From Aliishimia sp039978895 (GTDB taxonomy: Bacteria > Pseudomonadota > Alphaproteobacteria > Rhodobacterales > Rhodobacteraceae): DNA of 64,000 nucleotides. A program made the position numbers and the translations under genes. Of the stretch, positions 9,083 to 18,002 are shown piece after piece. The first letter of the stretch is position 1. Each line of letters begins with the position of its first letter. Where the stretch lies: contig JBDWAL010000017.1 in assembly GCA_039978895.1 (NCBI GenBank), positions 198,876 through 262,875 of the forward strand. The letters are read 5' to 3'. The notes under the pieces are model-generated. The model did not search any database and was not told the origin of the DNA. It saw only the letters and a program-made list of their open reading frames with translations.

Positions 9083-9988
9083 TCAGCTTTTCTGAAGTTG
9101 TGACACTGACATTAAACGACCATCCCGCTTCATCCCGACAATCAGCTTCAAAAACTCCCGCGTGGCCGGCATCAGCAGATTATTGGGACGTGACATCAGA
9201 TGCACAGTCCGTCGCGCCGTTGTGTCAACAAGCGGCAAAAATGCCAACTCATCTAGTGAGTTTGCAACGGCCAACCGCGGCAGCACTGTTATCCCGACCC
9301 CTTGCCGCACTAATCCCAACAGCGACGCCGTATTCGGAACCATCAATCGCGAACGCGCAAGGATGGGGGCGAAATCTGGGTCGGTGATCTGTTGGCACAA
9401 GCCATTTGCAATGATCGTGTGATCGCCCAACGTGCGCCACTCCAACTGATCCCAATTTTCGGCAAGCGGATGGTCTTTACGACACACCAGCCCAAACGCG
9501 TCGCTGAACAGTTCTGTGCGGCGCATCCCTTCAACCTCCGGAAAGGAACCGATCCCGATATCGGCCCGCTCCCGATCAAGTTCACGCGCGATCGTGGCTG
9601 AGTCCATGTCGCGCAGGTCAATTTGAACCTTCGGATACGTCTTGGCGAATTTATAAATCACGGCCGGCAACACTGTCGTCGCCACCGATGGCGTCACGGC
9701 CAGTCTTAGATAGCCAAGCTCGGAACGGGACAACCCTTCGATTACCGAAACCGTATTTTCGAAATGGGCCACTTCTCGACGGGCTTCGATCAATATTAGT
9801 TCCCCGATGGGTGTAAGTCGGGATTTCCGAGCCGTTTCAAAAAGAGCAGAACCTACGTGATCTTCGAATTGTTTCAGCATCATAGACACGGCAGAAGGTG
9901 TACGCCCGAGCGCATCTGCGGCGTCTGATAGGCTGCCGTGGGTGGCGACCATCGTGAAACACCTGAGCATATCGATCTTGATTGCCAT
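9083..9988 (-). CDS. LysR-family transcriptional regulator
   Basis: A 301-residue LysR-type regulator. The N-terminal winged helix-turn-helix is clear ('MLRCFTMVATHGSLSDAADA' then 'LGRTPSAVSMMLKQFEDHVG' with 'LFE'). A two-lobed effector domain follows from about residue 90 ('GYLRLAVTPSVATTVLPAVI' etc.). It is divergent from ridA with about 120 bp between start codons, and it precedes the ALDH-dipeptidase-BCCT operon on its own strand. The natural reading is control of both sides in response to the imported compound or an intermediate. The intergenic region contains the short inverted repeat GAATTAGATTC. Confidence 0.9.
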   Translation of the reverse strand: MAIKIDMLRCFTMVATHGSLSDAADALGRTPSAVSMMLKQFEDHVGSALFETARKSRLTPIGELILIEARREVAHFENTVSVIEGLSRSELGYLRLAVTPSVATTVLPAVIYKFAKTYPKVQIDLRDMDSATIARELDRERADIGIGSFPEVEGMRRTELFSDAFGLVCRKDHPLAENWDQLEWRTLGDHTIIANGLCQQITDPDFAPILARSRLMVPNTASLLGLVRQGVGITVLPRLAVANSLDELAFLPLVDTTARRTVHLMSRPNNLLMPATREFLKLIVGMKRDGRLMSVSQLQKS

Positions 9989-10110
9989 TTTAAGATTCTC
10001 TGAATTAGATTCAACTAAATCCAGTTTGCCTTGATTTCATTCTCATGACCATATGCCAATTGATCCCTCTCGGTTGCGCTGGGAAACAAACACAAATGAA
10101 GGAAGAATTC

Positions 10111-10455
10111 ATGATCGATCGCATCGACACTGGAACACGTTCATCCAAAATCGTGAAATACAATGGTGTCGTCTATCTGACTGGGCAAGTCGCCGAAGGC
10201 GATACGATAGAAGAGCAGGTGCAAGCTTGTTTGGACAATATTGATGCCCTGCTGAAAAAGGCCGGGTCGTCACGCGAAAACATGCTGCGCGTCACCATTT
10301 GGCTGGCGGATATGCAGGATTTTGATGGCCTGAATAAAATCTGGAACGCATGGGTGCCCGCTGGTCATGCGCCTACACGTGCCTGTGGAGAGGCCAAGTT
10401 GGCCCGCCCTGAACTTAAAGTCGAATTCATCGTCGATGCTGCATATTCCGTGTAA
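10111..10455 (+). CDS. RidA-family (YjgF/YER057c/UK114) protein
   Basis: A 114-residue RidA-superfamily protein. Family members hydrolyse reactive enamine/imine intermediates or related substrates and form trimers. Visible motifs are 'VVYLTGQVAEGDTIEEQVQA', 'LLKKAGSSRENMLRVTIWLA', the active-site Arg in 'PTRACGEAKLA' and 'KVEFIVDAAY'. The ATG at 10111 is preferred over an upstream in-frame start because AAGGAAG lies 6 nt before it and the family length is then matched. The gene is divergent from the LysR gene of the BCCT/ALDH operon. An imine-detoxifying role next to an amine or betaine catabolic operon is plausible, but it is inference. Confidence 0.9.
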   Translation: MIDRIDTGTRSSKIVKYNGVVYLTGQVAEGDTIEEQVQACLDNIDALLKKAGSSRENMLRVTIWLADMQDFDGLNKIWNAWVPAGHAPTRACGEAKLARPELKVEFIVDAAYSV

Positions 10456-10520
10456 GCCGTAGCTATCGCTGTCGGGCGGCACTGCCGCTCGATCAGTACA
10501 AAAGCCAAAGCCAAGTGTCA

Positions 10521-10557
10521 TTTGAGCAAAGCGCGCAAGTTTCGTTTTGCGCTCAAA
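10521..10557. terminator. Inverted repeat between ridA and the convergent marR gene
   Basis: TTTGAGC and its complement GCTCAAA bracket a 37-bp imperfect hairpin in the convergent gap between ridA and marR. There is no clean U-tract, so termination is only a possibility; it could serve both strands. Confidence 0.3.
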
Positions 10558-10647
10558 CGTATCGCTTCTAGGTGTCCACAAGTTCAATGATACGATTTGA
10601 GTGAAGCCCCAGCTTTTCCAAGACCGCATTGGAGATGAGACATGCAA

Positions 10648-11136
10648 TCATCGCCAATCGTCCACGCTACGCGCCAACTTGTCCAGCAATCCAGTTAGTG
10701 TTTCGCGTTCTTGATCGCTCAAAGTGCCCAACATCTCTGCCTCTGCATTTGCAAAACTGGCCATGATTTGATCATGCACATCTTGCCCCTTGGATGTGAT
10801 GTTGAGGACCTGTCGGCGGGTGTCCACCGTATCCTTTTGTTTTGTCAAAAAACCTTTTTGTCCGAGCGACGAAACAGCGCGGCTGACCGTGTTAGAGGGC
10901 TGCTCCGTAATTTCGCAGATATCACGCGCATTTAGGTCACGCTTGAAGCTCATGCACATCAATACTGTTAGTTCCGGGCGAATAAGCCCAGTTTCGCGTT
11001 CCATTTTTCGCAGCAGGGGCTCGCGCCAGAAGTTTGTGAGGAACGCAATCCGATAGCCGATCGGAAATGGCGTGGCGTCGAGTATGTCAATCAATTTCAT
11101 GATCTGATGGTAATTCAAAAAAATAGATTGCTCCAT
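10648..11136 (-). CDS. MarR-family transcriptional regulator of the TRAP operon
   Basis: The product is up to 162 residues with a MarR winged helix: 'LNARDICEITEQPSNTVSRA' and 'VSSLGQKGFLTKQKDTVDTR', the second holding the beta-wing Asp/Arg. It probably represses the divergent TRAP transporter genes and itself. The ATG at 11136 lies inside the left arm of the large palindrome and has no ribosome site. An internal ATG at 11100 ('MKLIDILDATPFPIG') would give 150 residues and leave the operator clear; I consider it at least as likely. Confidence 0.85.
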   Translation of the reverse strand: MEQSIFLNYHQIMKLIDILDATPFPIGYRIAFLTNFWREPLLRKMERETGLIRPELTVLMCMSFKRDLNARDICEITEQPSNTVSRAVSSLGQKGFLTKQKDTVDTRRQVLNITSKGQDVHDQIMASFANAEAEMLGTLSDQERETLTGLLDKLARSVDDWR

Positions 11137-11166
11137 ATGGAAATATATAGTTCCATATGGAGCAAT
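11127..11166. promoter_or_regulatory. Perfect 16-bp inverted repeat, probable MarR operator
   Basis: ATTGCTCCATATGGAA and its exact reverse complement are separated by the 8-bp spacer ATATATAG. The repeat fills the gap between the divergent marR and TRAP genes. Each arm contains a smaller nested palindrome, CCATATGG. The size, symmetry and position are typical of a MarR dimer (or paired-dimer) operator that controls both directions. The binding itself is inferred. Confidence 0.75.
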
Positions 11167-11185
11167 ATTTCAAAGGAGGGAATCT

Positions 11186-11698
11186 GTGAAACTCGGAGAT
11201 CGTATCATGGCGGGCTTAGCACTTGCCTTGCTGGTGTTGATGGCTTCGATTGTTGTGCAGGTCATCTGCAGCGCATTTGACGTGAACCCATTGGCCAGCT
11301 TTGCGTCTGATCTAACGCTGGTCGGTAGGGCTGTTTCGTTAAACTCACTGCTGGATCTTCAATGGCACCTTCTGTTGAGTATCGCATTGCTTCCCGCGGG
11401 CATTGTCTGGCTGGCGGACAGCCATGTGCGGGTTGACTTCATTTACCAGAACCAGACCAAGCGCGCCCGAGAACAGATCAACTTGGCCGGAAATTGTCTT
11501 TTCGCAGCCCCCTTCTTGGCCCTTGCATTGCCAGCATCGTGGGACTTTATGTTGCGCGCGTGGAAATCGGACGAAGGTTCGCGCAATGGCGGCTTGAATG
11601 ATCTCTGGCTCATCAAAGCGGTTTTACCTCTTGGGCTGATGCTGTTGGCTTTAGCGGTAATAATCGAAACCTTCCGATTGATCCGGGCCGCCCGATGA
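11186..11698 (+). CDS. TRAP transporter small permease (DctQ-type)
   Basis: A 170-residue integral membrane protein with four hydrophobic helices and the family segment 'WLADSHVRVDFIYQ', typical of DctQ small subunits. With the large permease and periplasmic receptor that follow, it forms a Na+-driven tripartite uptake system for an organic acid or similar solute. The start is a GTG at 11186, supported by a near-perfect AAAGGAGGG 7-8 nt upstream. Its stop overlaps the DctM start by ATGA. Expression is probably controlled by the divergent MarR protein through the palindrome just upstream. Confidence 0.9.
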   Translation: MKLGDRIMAGLALALLVLMASIVVQVICSAFDVNPLASFASDLTLVGRAVSLNSLLDLQWHLLLSIALLPAGIVWLADSHVRVDFIYQNQTKRAREQINLAGNCLFAAPFLALALPASWDFMLRAWKSDEGSRNGGLNDLWLIKAVLPLGLMLLALAVIIETFRLIRAAR

Positions 11699-13005
11699 GC
11701 GAGAGCGTCCTCCCCCTTGCCATGGCCGCGTTGACCCTAACGGGAATTTTGGCGGGATACCGCGTCGGCATGGTGTTGGCCGGATCTTCAGCTATTTTCA
11801 TCTTGATTTCAGATCTACCCACCGCTTTTTTCAATCTACTCGTCAGCCGAATTTTCGCCAATGTGCTGTCCAACTGGTTGTTGGTCGCCATTCCAATGTT
11901 CATCCTAATGGGATTGATCCTAGAGATTTCAGGCGTTGCCGAACGCTCCCTTAGGGCGTCACAACGTGCTTTGGGTGGCAGCGCGGCAGGCATGGGCGTG
12001 TCTGTGCTGGTGATTGGCGTTTTGCTGGCCGCATCCTCAGGGATTGTTGGCGCATCCGTCGTTCTACTTGCACTTCTCGCGTTACCCCGGCTTGAGGAAG
12101 CCGGTTTTGACAAACCAACCTCCGCAGGTCTGGTCGCCGCCTCGGGGACACTCGCCATTTTGATCCCGCCCTCGGTTATGTTGATTGTGCTGGGTGATCA
12201 GTTGCAAACGCCGGTGCCCGATATGTTCGCAGGGGCTATTGGGCCGGGTTTGATGCTGGTGGTCGTGTACGGGCTTTATGTTGCGTGGAAGGCGCGCGGT
12301 TTGCCTACGATGCCAAAAACTGAACGTGTTTCGCTGTGGAAACTCTTGTTCGACCTTGGGCCATTGCTGGCTTTGGTCATCTCTGTGCTGGGGTCAATCA
12401 TCGCTGGAATCGCAACCCCAACAGAGGCAAGCGGCCTTGGAGCTTTTGGGGCTGTCGTGATTACCATTCTATACGGCCAATTCAGCTTCAAGATGCTGAT
12501 GGAGGCCGCACAGAAAACTGTCGTGACTGTTGCCGTGGTCTTGTTCGTTATGATCGGGGCGACCTGCTTTTCTGCCGTCTTCAAAGGTGTCGGTGGCGAC
12601 GATCTGGTTGAGGCAGGGATCATGGCGTTTGGCTCGGACCCTTATACAGTTTTGATGGTTGTTATGGCCGCAATTTTTCTACTTGGCTTTGTTCTGGATT
12701 GGTTAGAGATCACGTTGATCTTAATGCCAATCTTCGCGCCCATCGTGGCTGGTCTCGATTTTGGCAATGGGCTTGCAGGGCACGACTTACTGATCTGGTT
12801 CGGCATCCTTGTCGCGGTTAATTTACAGACCTCATTCCTGACTCCGCCTTTTGGGTTTTCACTGTTCTACCTACGCGGCGCTGCCAAAGATCATCTGTCC
12901 ACCCCACAAATCTACAAAGGCGTGGCACCGTTTATTGCGCTGCAAGTCGCGGTTCTCGTGCTGCTGATCTTGTTTCCCCGACTGATCACCGGGTTCACAT
13001 CATGA
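11695..13005 (+). CDS. TRAP transporter large permease (DctM-type)
   Basis: A 436-residue polytopic membrane protein of the DctM family, the ion-coupled translocation subunit. It has about 12 hydrophobic segments, 'LVAASGTLAILIPPSVMLIV' around residue 150-170, 'GIATPTEASGLGAFGAVVIT' around 245-265, and 'NLQTSFLTPPFGFSLFYLRG' near 390-410, all regular DctM landmarks. It is translationally coupled to the small permease and followed by the receptor gene. The substrate cannot be read from the permease. Confidence 0.93.
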   Translation: MSESVLPLAMAALTLTGILAGYRVGMVLAGSSAIFILISDLPTAFFNLLVSRIFANVLSNWLLVAIPMFILMGLILEISGVAERSLRASQRALGGSAAGMGVSVLVIGVLLAASSGIVGASVVLLALLALPRLEEAGFDKPTSAGLVAASGTLAILIPPSVMLIVLGDQLQTPVPDMFAGAIGPGLMLVVVYGLYVAWKARGLPTMPKTERVSLWKLLFDLGPLLALVISVLGSIIAGIATPTEASGLGAFGAVVITILYGQFSFKMLMEAAQKTVVTVAVVLFVMIGATCFSAVFKGVGGDDLVEAGIMAFGSDPYTVLMVVMAAIFLLGFVLDWLEITLILMPIFAPIVAGLDFGNGLAGHDLLIWFGILVAVNLQTSFLTPPFGFSLFYLRGAAKDHLSTPQIYKGVAPFIALQVAVLVLLILFPRLITGFTS

Positions 13006-13019
13006 TAGGGAGGAACCTC

Positions 13020-14039
13020 ATGAAAACGACACTCATCGCCGCATCCATTGCAGCCCTGACAGCAACAACCGGACTGGCCGATAGCTACACTTTGCAAAGC
13101 GCCTTTCCTGGGCTGCCTGTGCTTGATCCAACCGCAAAACGTTTTGTGGAAAAGGTCGATATTTTGACTGGTGGCGAAGTAAAGTTTGATTATCTTTTAG
13201 CTGGTGAATTGTCGCCACCAACGGAAATTTTCGACAATGTCAGCGCGGGCGCAATCGACGCTGCGTGGTCCTATGCCGCTTTCGCAGCCGGTAAGGAACC
13301 AGCCGCCGCACTCTTTGGATCTGTGCCGTTTGGTGGCGACCCATTGTCCTATATCAGCTGGCTTCACCACGGTGGTGGTCTTGAACTGTGGCAGGAAATC
13401 TATGAGCCCTATAACGTCGTGCCCATGGCTTGCGGCGTCATCCTATCTGAGGCCGGGGGGTGGTACACAAAAGAAGTCAACACCCCAGAAGATTTGCAAG
13501 GTCTCAACATCCGTATTGGCGGTTTGGGTGGCACGATCCTTGGCAAGCTGGGCGCAAACGCAACAGGCATTCCAGTTGGTGAAATTTCGACCTCGCTTGA
13601 AACAGGGCGGCTTGACGCGACCGAGCTTAGCTTTCCGCTGGTCGACAAACTGCTTGGTTTCGACAAGGTGGCCAAGAATTACTACTTTCCCGGCTGGCAC
13701 CAACCCGCGGGCTTTATCGAATTCTATATGAACAAAGATAAATGGACCGCGTTAAGCAATGCACACCGCACGGCAATCGAAGTGTCCTGCGCAGATGCCA
13801 ACCTTTATGCAATGGGCGTTGCAGCTGGCGCACAAAGTGCTGTGTTGGACGAATTCCGCGCCAATGGCGTTGATGTCAAACGTTTCCCAGATAGCGTTAT
13901 GGATGCTTTGCGTGGGGCCGCTGATGAAGTTTACGCCGAGAATGCAGCAAGCGATCCTATGTTTAAGCGCGTGATCGATAGCTACCGCGCCTATGCTGCA
14001 GACTATAACGAATATCAGGCCTTGTCTGATTTGAACTAA
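13020..14039 (+). CDS. TRAP transporter periplasmic solute receptor (DctP-type)
   Basis: A 339-residue secreted receptor with a clear Sec signal ('MKTTLIAASIAALTATTGLA', cleavage likely near ADS). The mature part shows the DctP pattern, including 'GLNIRIGGLGGTILGKLGAN' and 'EISTSLETGRLDATE', where the conserved Arg that often pairs with a substrate carboxylate is expected. I chose ATG 13020 because GGGAGG lies 7 nt upstream and the signal peptide begins there. This subtype (cytochrome/2-ketoacid/alpha-keto receptors with 'YFPGWHQPAG') often binds keto acids or lactate-like ligands; the ligand here is unknown. Confidence 0.92.
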   Translation: MKTTLIAASIAALTATTGLADSYTLQSAFPGLPVLDPTAKRFVEKVDILTGGEVKFDYLLAGELSPPTEIFDNVSAGAIDAAWSYAAFAAGKEPAAALFGSVPFGGDPLSYISWLHHGGGLELWQEIYEPYNVVPMACGVILSEAGGWYTKEVNTPEDLQGLNIRIGGLGGTILGKLGANATGIPVGEISTSLETGRLDATELSFPLVDKLLGFDKVAKNYYFPGWHQPAGFIEFYMNKDKWTALSNAHRTAIEVSCADANLYAMGVAAGAQSAVLDEFRANGVDVKRFPDSVMDALRGAADEVYAENAASDPMFKRVIDSYRAYAADYNEYQALSDLN

Positions 14040-14046
14040 GCACACT

Positions 14047-14075
14047 GGCACGCCTCTCATTATCGGGGGCGTGCC
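14047..14075 (+). terminator. Hairpin after the TRAP receptor gene
   Basis: GGCACGCC and GGCGTGCC form an 8-bp GC stem just after the receptor stop and before the hydrolase start. There is no U-run, so it may protect the upstream message or reduce read-through rather than terminate. Confidence 0.4.
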
Positions 14076-14092
14076 CATGCGAAGGCATAACC

Positions 14093-14989
14093 ATGAGTTA
14101 CCGCTTGAGAGATTTTGGGTCCTACACGGTCGGCGGGCGCATCCATGAGGTGACGACTGGCACCCCCCAAACCGTGCAGTTCACCCGAACCGCCAGCTAT
14201 GAGGTCGACCCGCGTGGTCACTTTGCGGTCGAACACGCCTATGTCCAATATTTCATCCCCGAAGATCGCAACACAAAGCCGCCGGTCGTGCTGGTCCACG
14301 GCGGCGGAATGTCAGGCGCTTGCTGGGAAACCACACCTGATGGACGCCCCGGCTGGCTTCATCTGTTGCTAAAACGCGGTTATGAGGTCCACGTCATCGA
14401 CAATGTGGAACGCGGTCGCGCAGGTTTTGCGCCCGGTCTTTGGGACGGCAATCCGATCCTGCGCAGTTTGGAGGAAGCTTGGGTATTGTTCCGTATTGGA
14501 ACCAAAGACGGCTTTGCCACGCGTACGCCGTTTGAAGGTCAAAAATTCCCAACTGAACATTTCGACGTTTTCGCCCGTAGTTTCGCGCCACGTTGGCTGC
14601 ATACGACCCCATTGCACACCACCGCCCTTTTGGCGGTTCTGCGCAAGACCGGCCCCGCACGTATTATCTGCCACAGCCAAGGCGGAGAGGTCACTTTTGA
14701 TGCCCAAGCGCAAGCGCCCGAACTTTTTGACGACATCATCGCCTTAGAACCGTCCGGTTTTCCGCATGACACGACAGACTGGGACGGCACGAAACTCACG
14801 ATTGTCACCGGTGATTTCTTGGACACAGCGCGCCATTGGCAAGTGCGTGCAGACCGCTGGACGTCACTAACGCTGACTGTGCCGAATACCGTGCTGATGG
14901 ACAAAAAGACCCTATCTGCAGGCCACAGCCACATGCTGATGATGGACAAAAATAACGATGTGATCCTTGAAGAGTTACTCGGCCAATGA
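14093..14989 (+). CDS. Alpha/beta-hydrolase (Esterase-713-like) linked to the TRAP genes
   Basis: A 298-residue alpha/beta-hydrolase fold protein. The oxyanion segment is 'LVHGGGMSGACWE' (near 67-79), the nucleophile elbow 'CHSQGG' carries Ser195, the acid is probably the Glu of 'ALEPSGF', and the base the His of 'SAGHSHM'. There is no signal peptide, so it should act in the cytoplasm on an ester, lactone or C-C bond in the imported compound. It lies 53 bp after the TRAP receptor on the same strand with AAGG before the ATG, and is probably the first intracellular step of the MarR-controlled unit. The substrate is unknown. Confidence 0.82.
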   Translation: MSYRLRDFGSYTVGGRIHEVTTGTPQTVQFTRTASYEVDPRGHFAVEHAYVQYFIPEDRNTKPPVVLVHGGGMSGACWETTPDGRPGWLHLLLKRGYEVHVIDNVERGRAGFAPGLWDGNPILRSLEEAWVLFRIGTKDGFATRTPFEGQKFPTEHFDVFARSFAPRWLHTTPLHTTALLAVLRKTGPARIICHSQGGEVTFDAQAQAPELFDDIIALEPSGFPHDTTDWDGTKLTIVTGDFLDTARHWQVRADRWTSLTLTVPNTVLMDKKTLSAGHSHMLMMDKNNDVILEELLGQ

Positions 14990-15056
14990 TCGAGTCCAAA
15001 GGAAGCTGCCATGTCTCGCGCCACATAGATCACAGCGATCCAGTTCAATTGTCCGC

Positions 15057-15455
15057 TTACGTCTTTTCTGGATGCCCTTCGTTCTGAGGCGCATCATCAC
15101 AGATGTTGTACCAAGATGGCTTTTCGCCAACAAACTCATGGGATTCATTCGTAAGATGGATGTCACCATCAAGTGCATTTGCCGCGATTGGAAAACTGTC
15201 CTCCGTGGATAAAATCTCACCCAGTGATGTCCCGCAGATTTTGCAAAAACACCGCCCATATATGTAAGGGCTTGTCGGTTCAAAAACCTGAACGCAGTTC
15301 TTACCCGCGATCCATCTAAGATCTTCTTGTTTCACAAATGCGATAGTGCTTGCGCCGACTTTACGGCACCTTGAACAATGACATGTACCAACGAATGACG
15401 GTTCGTTCGCCAGCTCAAATTGAACCGCTTTGCAGCAGCAACTCCCTCGGATCAT
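15057..15455 (-). CDS. GFA-family (DUF636) zinc protein
   Basis: A 132-residue member of the GFA family (glutathione-dependent formaldehyde-activating enzyme-like, CENP-V). Zinc-binding cysteines appear as 'GSCCCKAVQFE', 'GTCHCSRCRKVGAS' and 'RCFCKICGTSLGE', matching the CxCG...CHCxxC...FCxxCG pattern. The catalytic claim for the founding member does not carry over to most family members, so the function is open. ATG 15455 has AAGGAAAAG upstream. The gene is divergent from the WYL regulator at 15559, with about 100 bp between, and that protein may regulate it. Confidence 0.85.
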   Translation of the reverse strand: MIRGSCCCKAVQFELANEPSFVGTCHCSRCRKVGASTIAFVKQEDLRWIAGKNCVQVFEPTSPYIYGRCFCKICGTSLGEILSTEDSFPIAANALDGDIHLTNESHEFVGEKPSWYNICDDAPQNEGHPEKT

Positions 15456-15558
15456 GGTCTTTTCCTTTGCTTGTTTTGCCTTCCTCACACACTTGCTTGG
15501 TGACATAAATATGCCATGCTGACAGCATCATGGCAGCATTCATTCGAAGGAACATCTT

Positions 15559-16272
15559 TTGCGCAAAGCCGAGAGACTATTTGAAGTTGTCCAGATTCTC
15601 CGTCGGGAACGAGACCCGGTTTCCGCCCAACGTATCGCCAAGGAATTAGGGTCATCCAAGCGTTCTGTTTATCGCGACATAGCTGCATTGAAGGCGCAAG
15701 ACGTCCCAATCCGAGGAGAGGCTGGCATCGGGTACGTCCTTGAAAAGGGATTTGACATGCCGCCTTTGATGTTGACCTCTGATGAACTGGATGCCGCAGT
15801 TTTGGGGGCGCATTGGGTCGCGAGTAGAGGTGAGCCAGACTTGGCAAATGCCGCCCTTAACTTTCTAGCCAAGATCGAAATTGTTGTACCAGAACGCTTG
15901 CGTGGGCATGTTTTGGAGCCCGCAACGAGCATCGCGCCTATCGGCCCTGCCTTGGAAACGGTAAACTCTTCATTTCTTAGAAATGCCATCCGCAGGCACC
16001 GAAAGATAACGTTGGTCTACGAAAGCGGGTCTGGTGTGCGTTCAGAACGCATAGTTTGGCCAATTTTGCTCGGCTATCGGGACGCGGGCCGCATTCTTGC
16101 CGCTTGGTGCGAACTGCGAAATGGGTTCCGTTACTTTCGCACAGATCGTATGATTTCAGCGGATATTCTTGATCAACGGATTCCAGAAAACGCACGAGCT
16201 TTGCGGGCACGTTGGCGCTTAGCCATGGATGAAGAACGGGCTGGTTATGCAAACCAACGTCAAGAAAATTGA
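15559..16272 (+). CDS. YafY/DeoR-like regulator with a WYL domain
   Basis: A 237-residue regulator: an N-terminal HTH_11 domain ('RKAERLFEVVQILRRERDPV', 'ELGSSKRSVYRDIAAL') and a C-terminal WYL domain from about residue 130 ('RKITLVYESGSG', 'RIVWPILLGYRDAGRILAAW', 'FRYFRTDRM'). WYL domains sense small ligands or nucleic acids. The start is a TTG at 15559 with GAAGGA 7 nt upstream; no in-frame ATG is nearby. It is divergent from the GFA gene, a common arrangement for a regulator and its target. Confidence 0.88.
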   Translation: MRKAERLFEVVQILRRERDPVSAQRIAKELGSSKRSVYRDIAALKAQDVPIRGEAGIGYVLEKGFDMPPLMLTSDELDAAVLGAHWVASRGEPDLANAALNFLAKIEIVVPERLRGHVLEPATSIAPIGPALETVNSSFLRNAIRRHRKITLVYESGSGVRSERIVWPILLGYRDAGRILAAWCELRNGFRYFRTDRMISADILDQRIPENARALRARWRLAMDEERAGYANQRQEN

Positions 16273-16715
16273 TGACGGTTTTCCTCCAAACGGTTCGCTA
16301 AAGCGGCCATTTGTTTGGCCCGCAGCATTGGGCGCAATCTAAGTATTTTGCGGCTCGAAAACCCATCCAAAACTAAGCTTTTGGTTTATGATGAGCAACC
16401 CGCTAGCCACGAAGCATCTAAACCCCCCGTTCCAATCCACAGTTTTGCAAGCAGGCGGGCTCGTATCCACCTTATCCTTCTTTGTGACCAAACCTTTCGT
16501 GCTACTGCCACGGTCAAACTCCCTGACAGTAGCACGATTTTAGCCGCTGACCCCGCCTTTGGATCACACTGAGCGACGCTGCGTCGGTTCTCAACAAACC
16601 AGCTCAAAGCCGCCAATCATCACGCAAGTCGCAAAAGATATCGGTCGAGGTCAGAAAACGCCCGTATCTTCTAAAGTGATTGATTGAGCAGACGCCAATG
16701 GCAGCGTCAGCGCTT
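16273..16715. other. Intergenic stretch without a supportable gene
   Basis: About 440 bp lie between the WYL regulator and the 3' end of the broken ammonia-lyase gene. The only open frames (80 codons or less) have no family resemblance and no ribosome sites. I see no tRNA or strong terminator. Confidence 0.4.
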
Positions 16716-17893
16716 CTAAATTTTCCCCTCAATGATCTGAGCAAAGACATTTGGGTCTGTTACGCCTTCGGACCCGATGAAGACGATGCGTGAATTGGCA
16801 TCCAGAAGCAGTTTCGCTTGCAAAGCGGGTTGTTTAGCTGCCGCAACGACAGCACATAGCCCAGCTACGCCGCTTTCACCGGCTTCTATGGGCGCGTCCC
16901 CAGCAACACCTTTGACCAACATTCGAACCATTGGTCCGACAATGCTTTCAGGGATTGTCACGAAGCCATGTGCTGCGTCCGCAAGAACGGACCACGCCAA
17001 CTCTGACGGTTCACCGCATGACAAACCTGCCATAATGGTTTCATCGACAATTTCCACGTGAGTTGCCGTGTTGGCTTTTGAACTGGCGAACAAACACGGG
17101 GCAAGTTCCGGTTCAACGATCACAACGCGAGGGGCTTCATTTCCCCATTCTTGATGGAAGACAGCAGTCACAGCAGCTGCCAGCCCACCAACGCCACCTT
17201 GCAAAAACACATGCGTCGGGGGCGCGTCGTAACTTCGCACAACTTCGCGGGCCATCATCCCGTAGCCAGCCATCACATCCAAAGGTGGTTGAATGTACCC
17301 AGGCCACGACGTGTCCGATACGATTAGCCATCCGTGTTTTTCAGCATCGACACGTGTTTGGGCAACTGTCGCATCATAATCGCCATCGACACGGATCAAT
17401 TCGGCCCCCAGCTTTCGCATCGCTTCGGCACGGTATTCGCTCACTTCAGCATGGATGTAGATTTTGCAATTTGTATGAAATTGGGCAGCGCCCCATGCAA
17501 CTGATCGGCCATGATTTCCGTCAGTGGCAGAAATCACGGTTATGGCTTTCGACTGCTCTGCATAGGCACCCCTGCGGATGTCTTTGGGGGTCACTGTCCG
17601 TCCGATAGATTTAGACAGTTCGCGCTGAACAGTGCGTAAGACAGCATAGGCCCCACCCAATGCTTTAGACCAAACCGTGGGCCTTCATGCTTATAGCGTA
17701 TCTCAGCAACACCCAGCTGTCCGGCGAGACCAGTTAGAGACATCAAAGGCGTTTCAACATACCCGTCCCAGCTCGAAATTTCGACTTCAGCATTGTCAAA
17801 TTCAGTTCTGTCCAAGGTGCCTTTGACAGGCCCATCCAACGGAGGGGAAGCGGCATGGTGGGCGAGGATAGCGGTCATAAAGGGAGTGAACAT
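16716..17893 (-). pseudogene. dpaL: Diaminopropionate ammonia-lyase, broken by a frameshifting deletion
   Basis: The two parts together match PLP-dependent diaminopropionate ammonia-lyase (fold type II; 2,3-diaminopropionate to pyruvate plus ammonia). The 5' part (from ATG 17893, AAGGAAAC upstream) runs through 'IRYKHEGPRFGL'. The 3' part continues in another frame with 'ALGGAYAVLR', 'ISATDGNHGRSVAWGAA' and 'GGVGGLAAAV'. Family proteins read FGLxxFKxLGGAYA here. The bases at 17662-17671 fit loss of 10 nt (codons for two residues plus Phe, and one base) at about 17666/17667, just before the catalytic Lys codon AAA. A one-frame product would lose the PLP lysine and stop about 25 codons later. 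The divergent Lrp-type gene looks intact. A sequencing error is less likely than a real deletion because three conserved residues are absent. Confidence 0.85.
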
Positions 17894-18002
17894 AAGGTTT
17901 CCTTCTGTGGGATAACGCAAGTTTAGTTCACTCCGCCACCAATTTGCGCTACATTTGACCACAGAGTTTGCATTAATCTTGCGCCAGCAGGGAGCCATAT
18001 CA

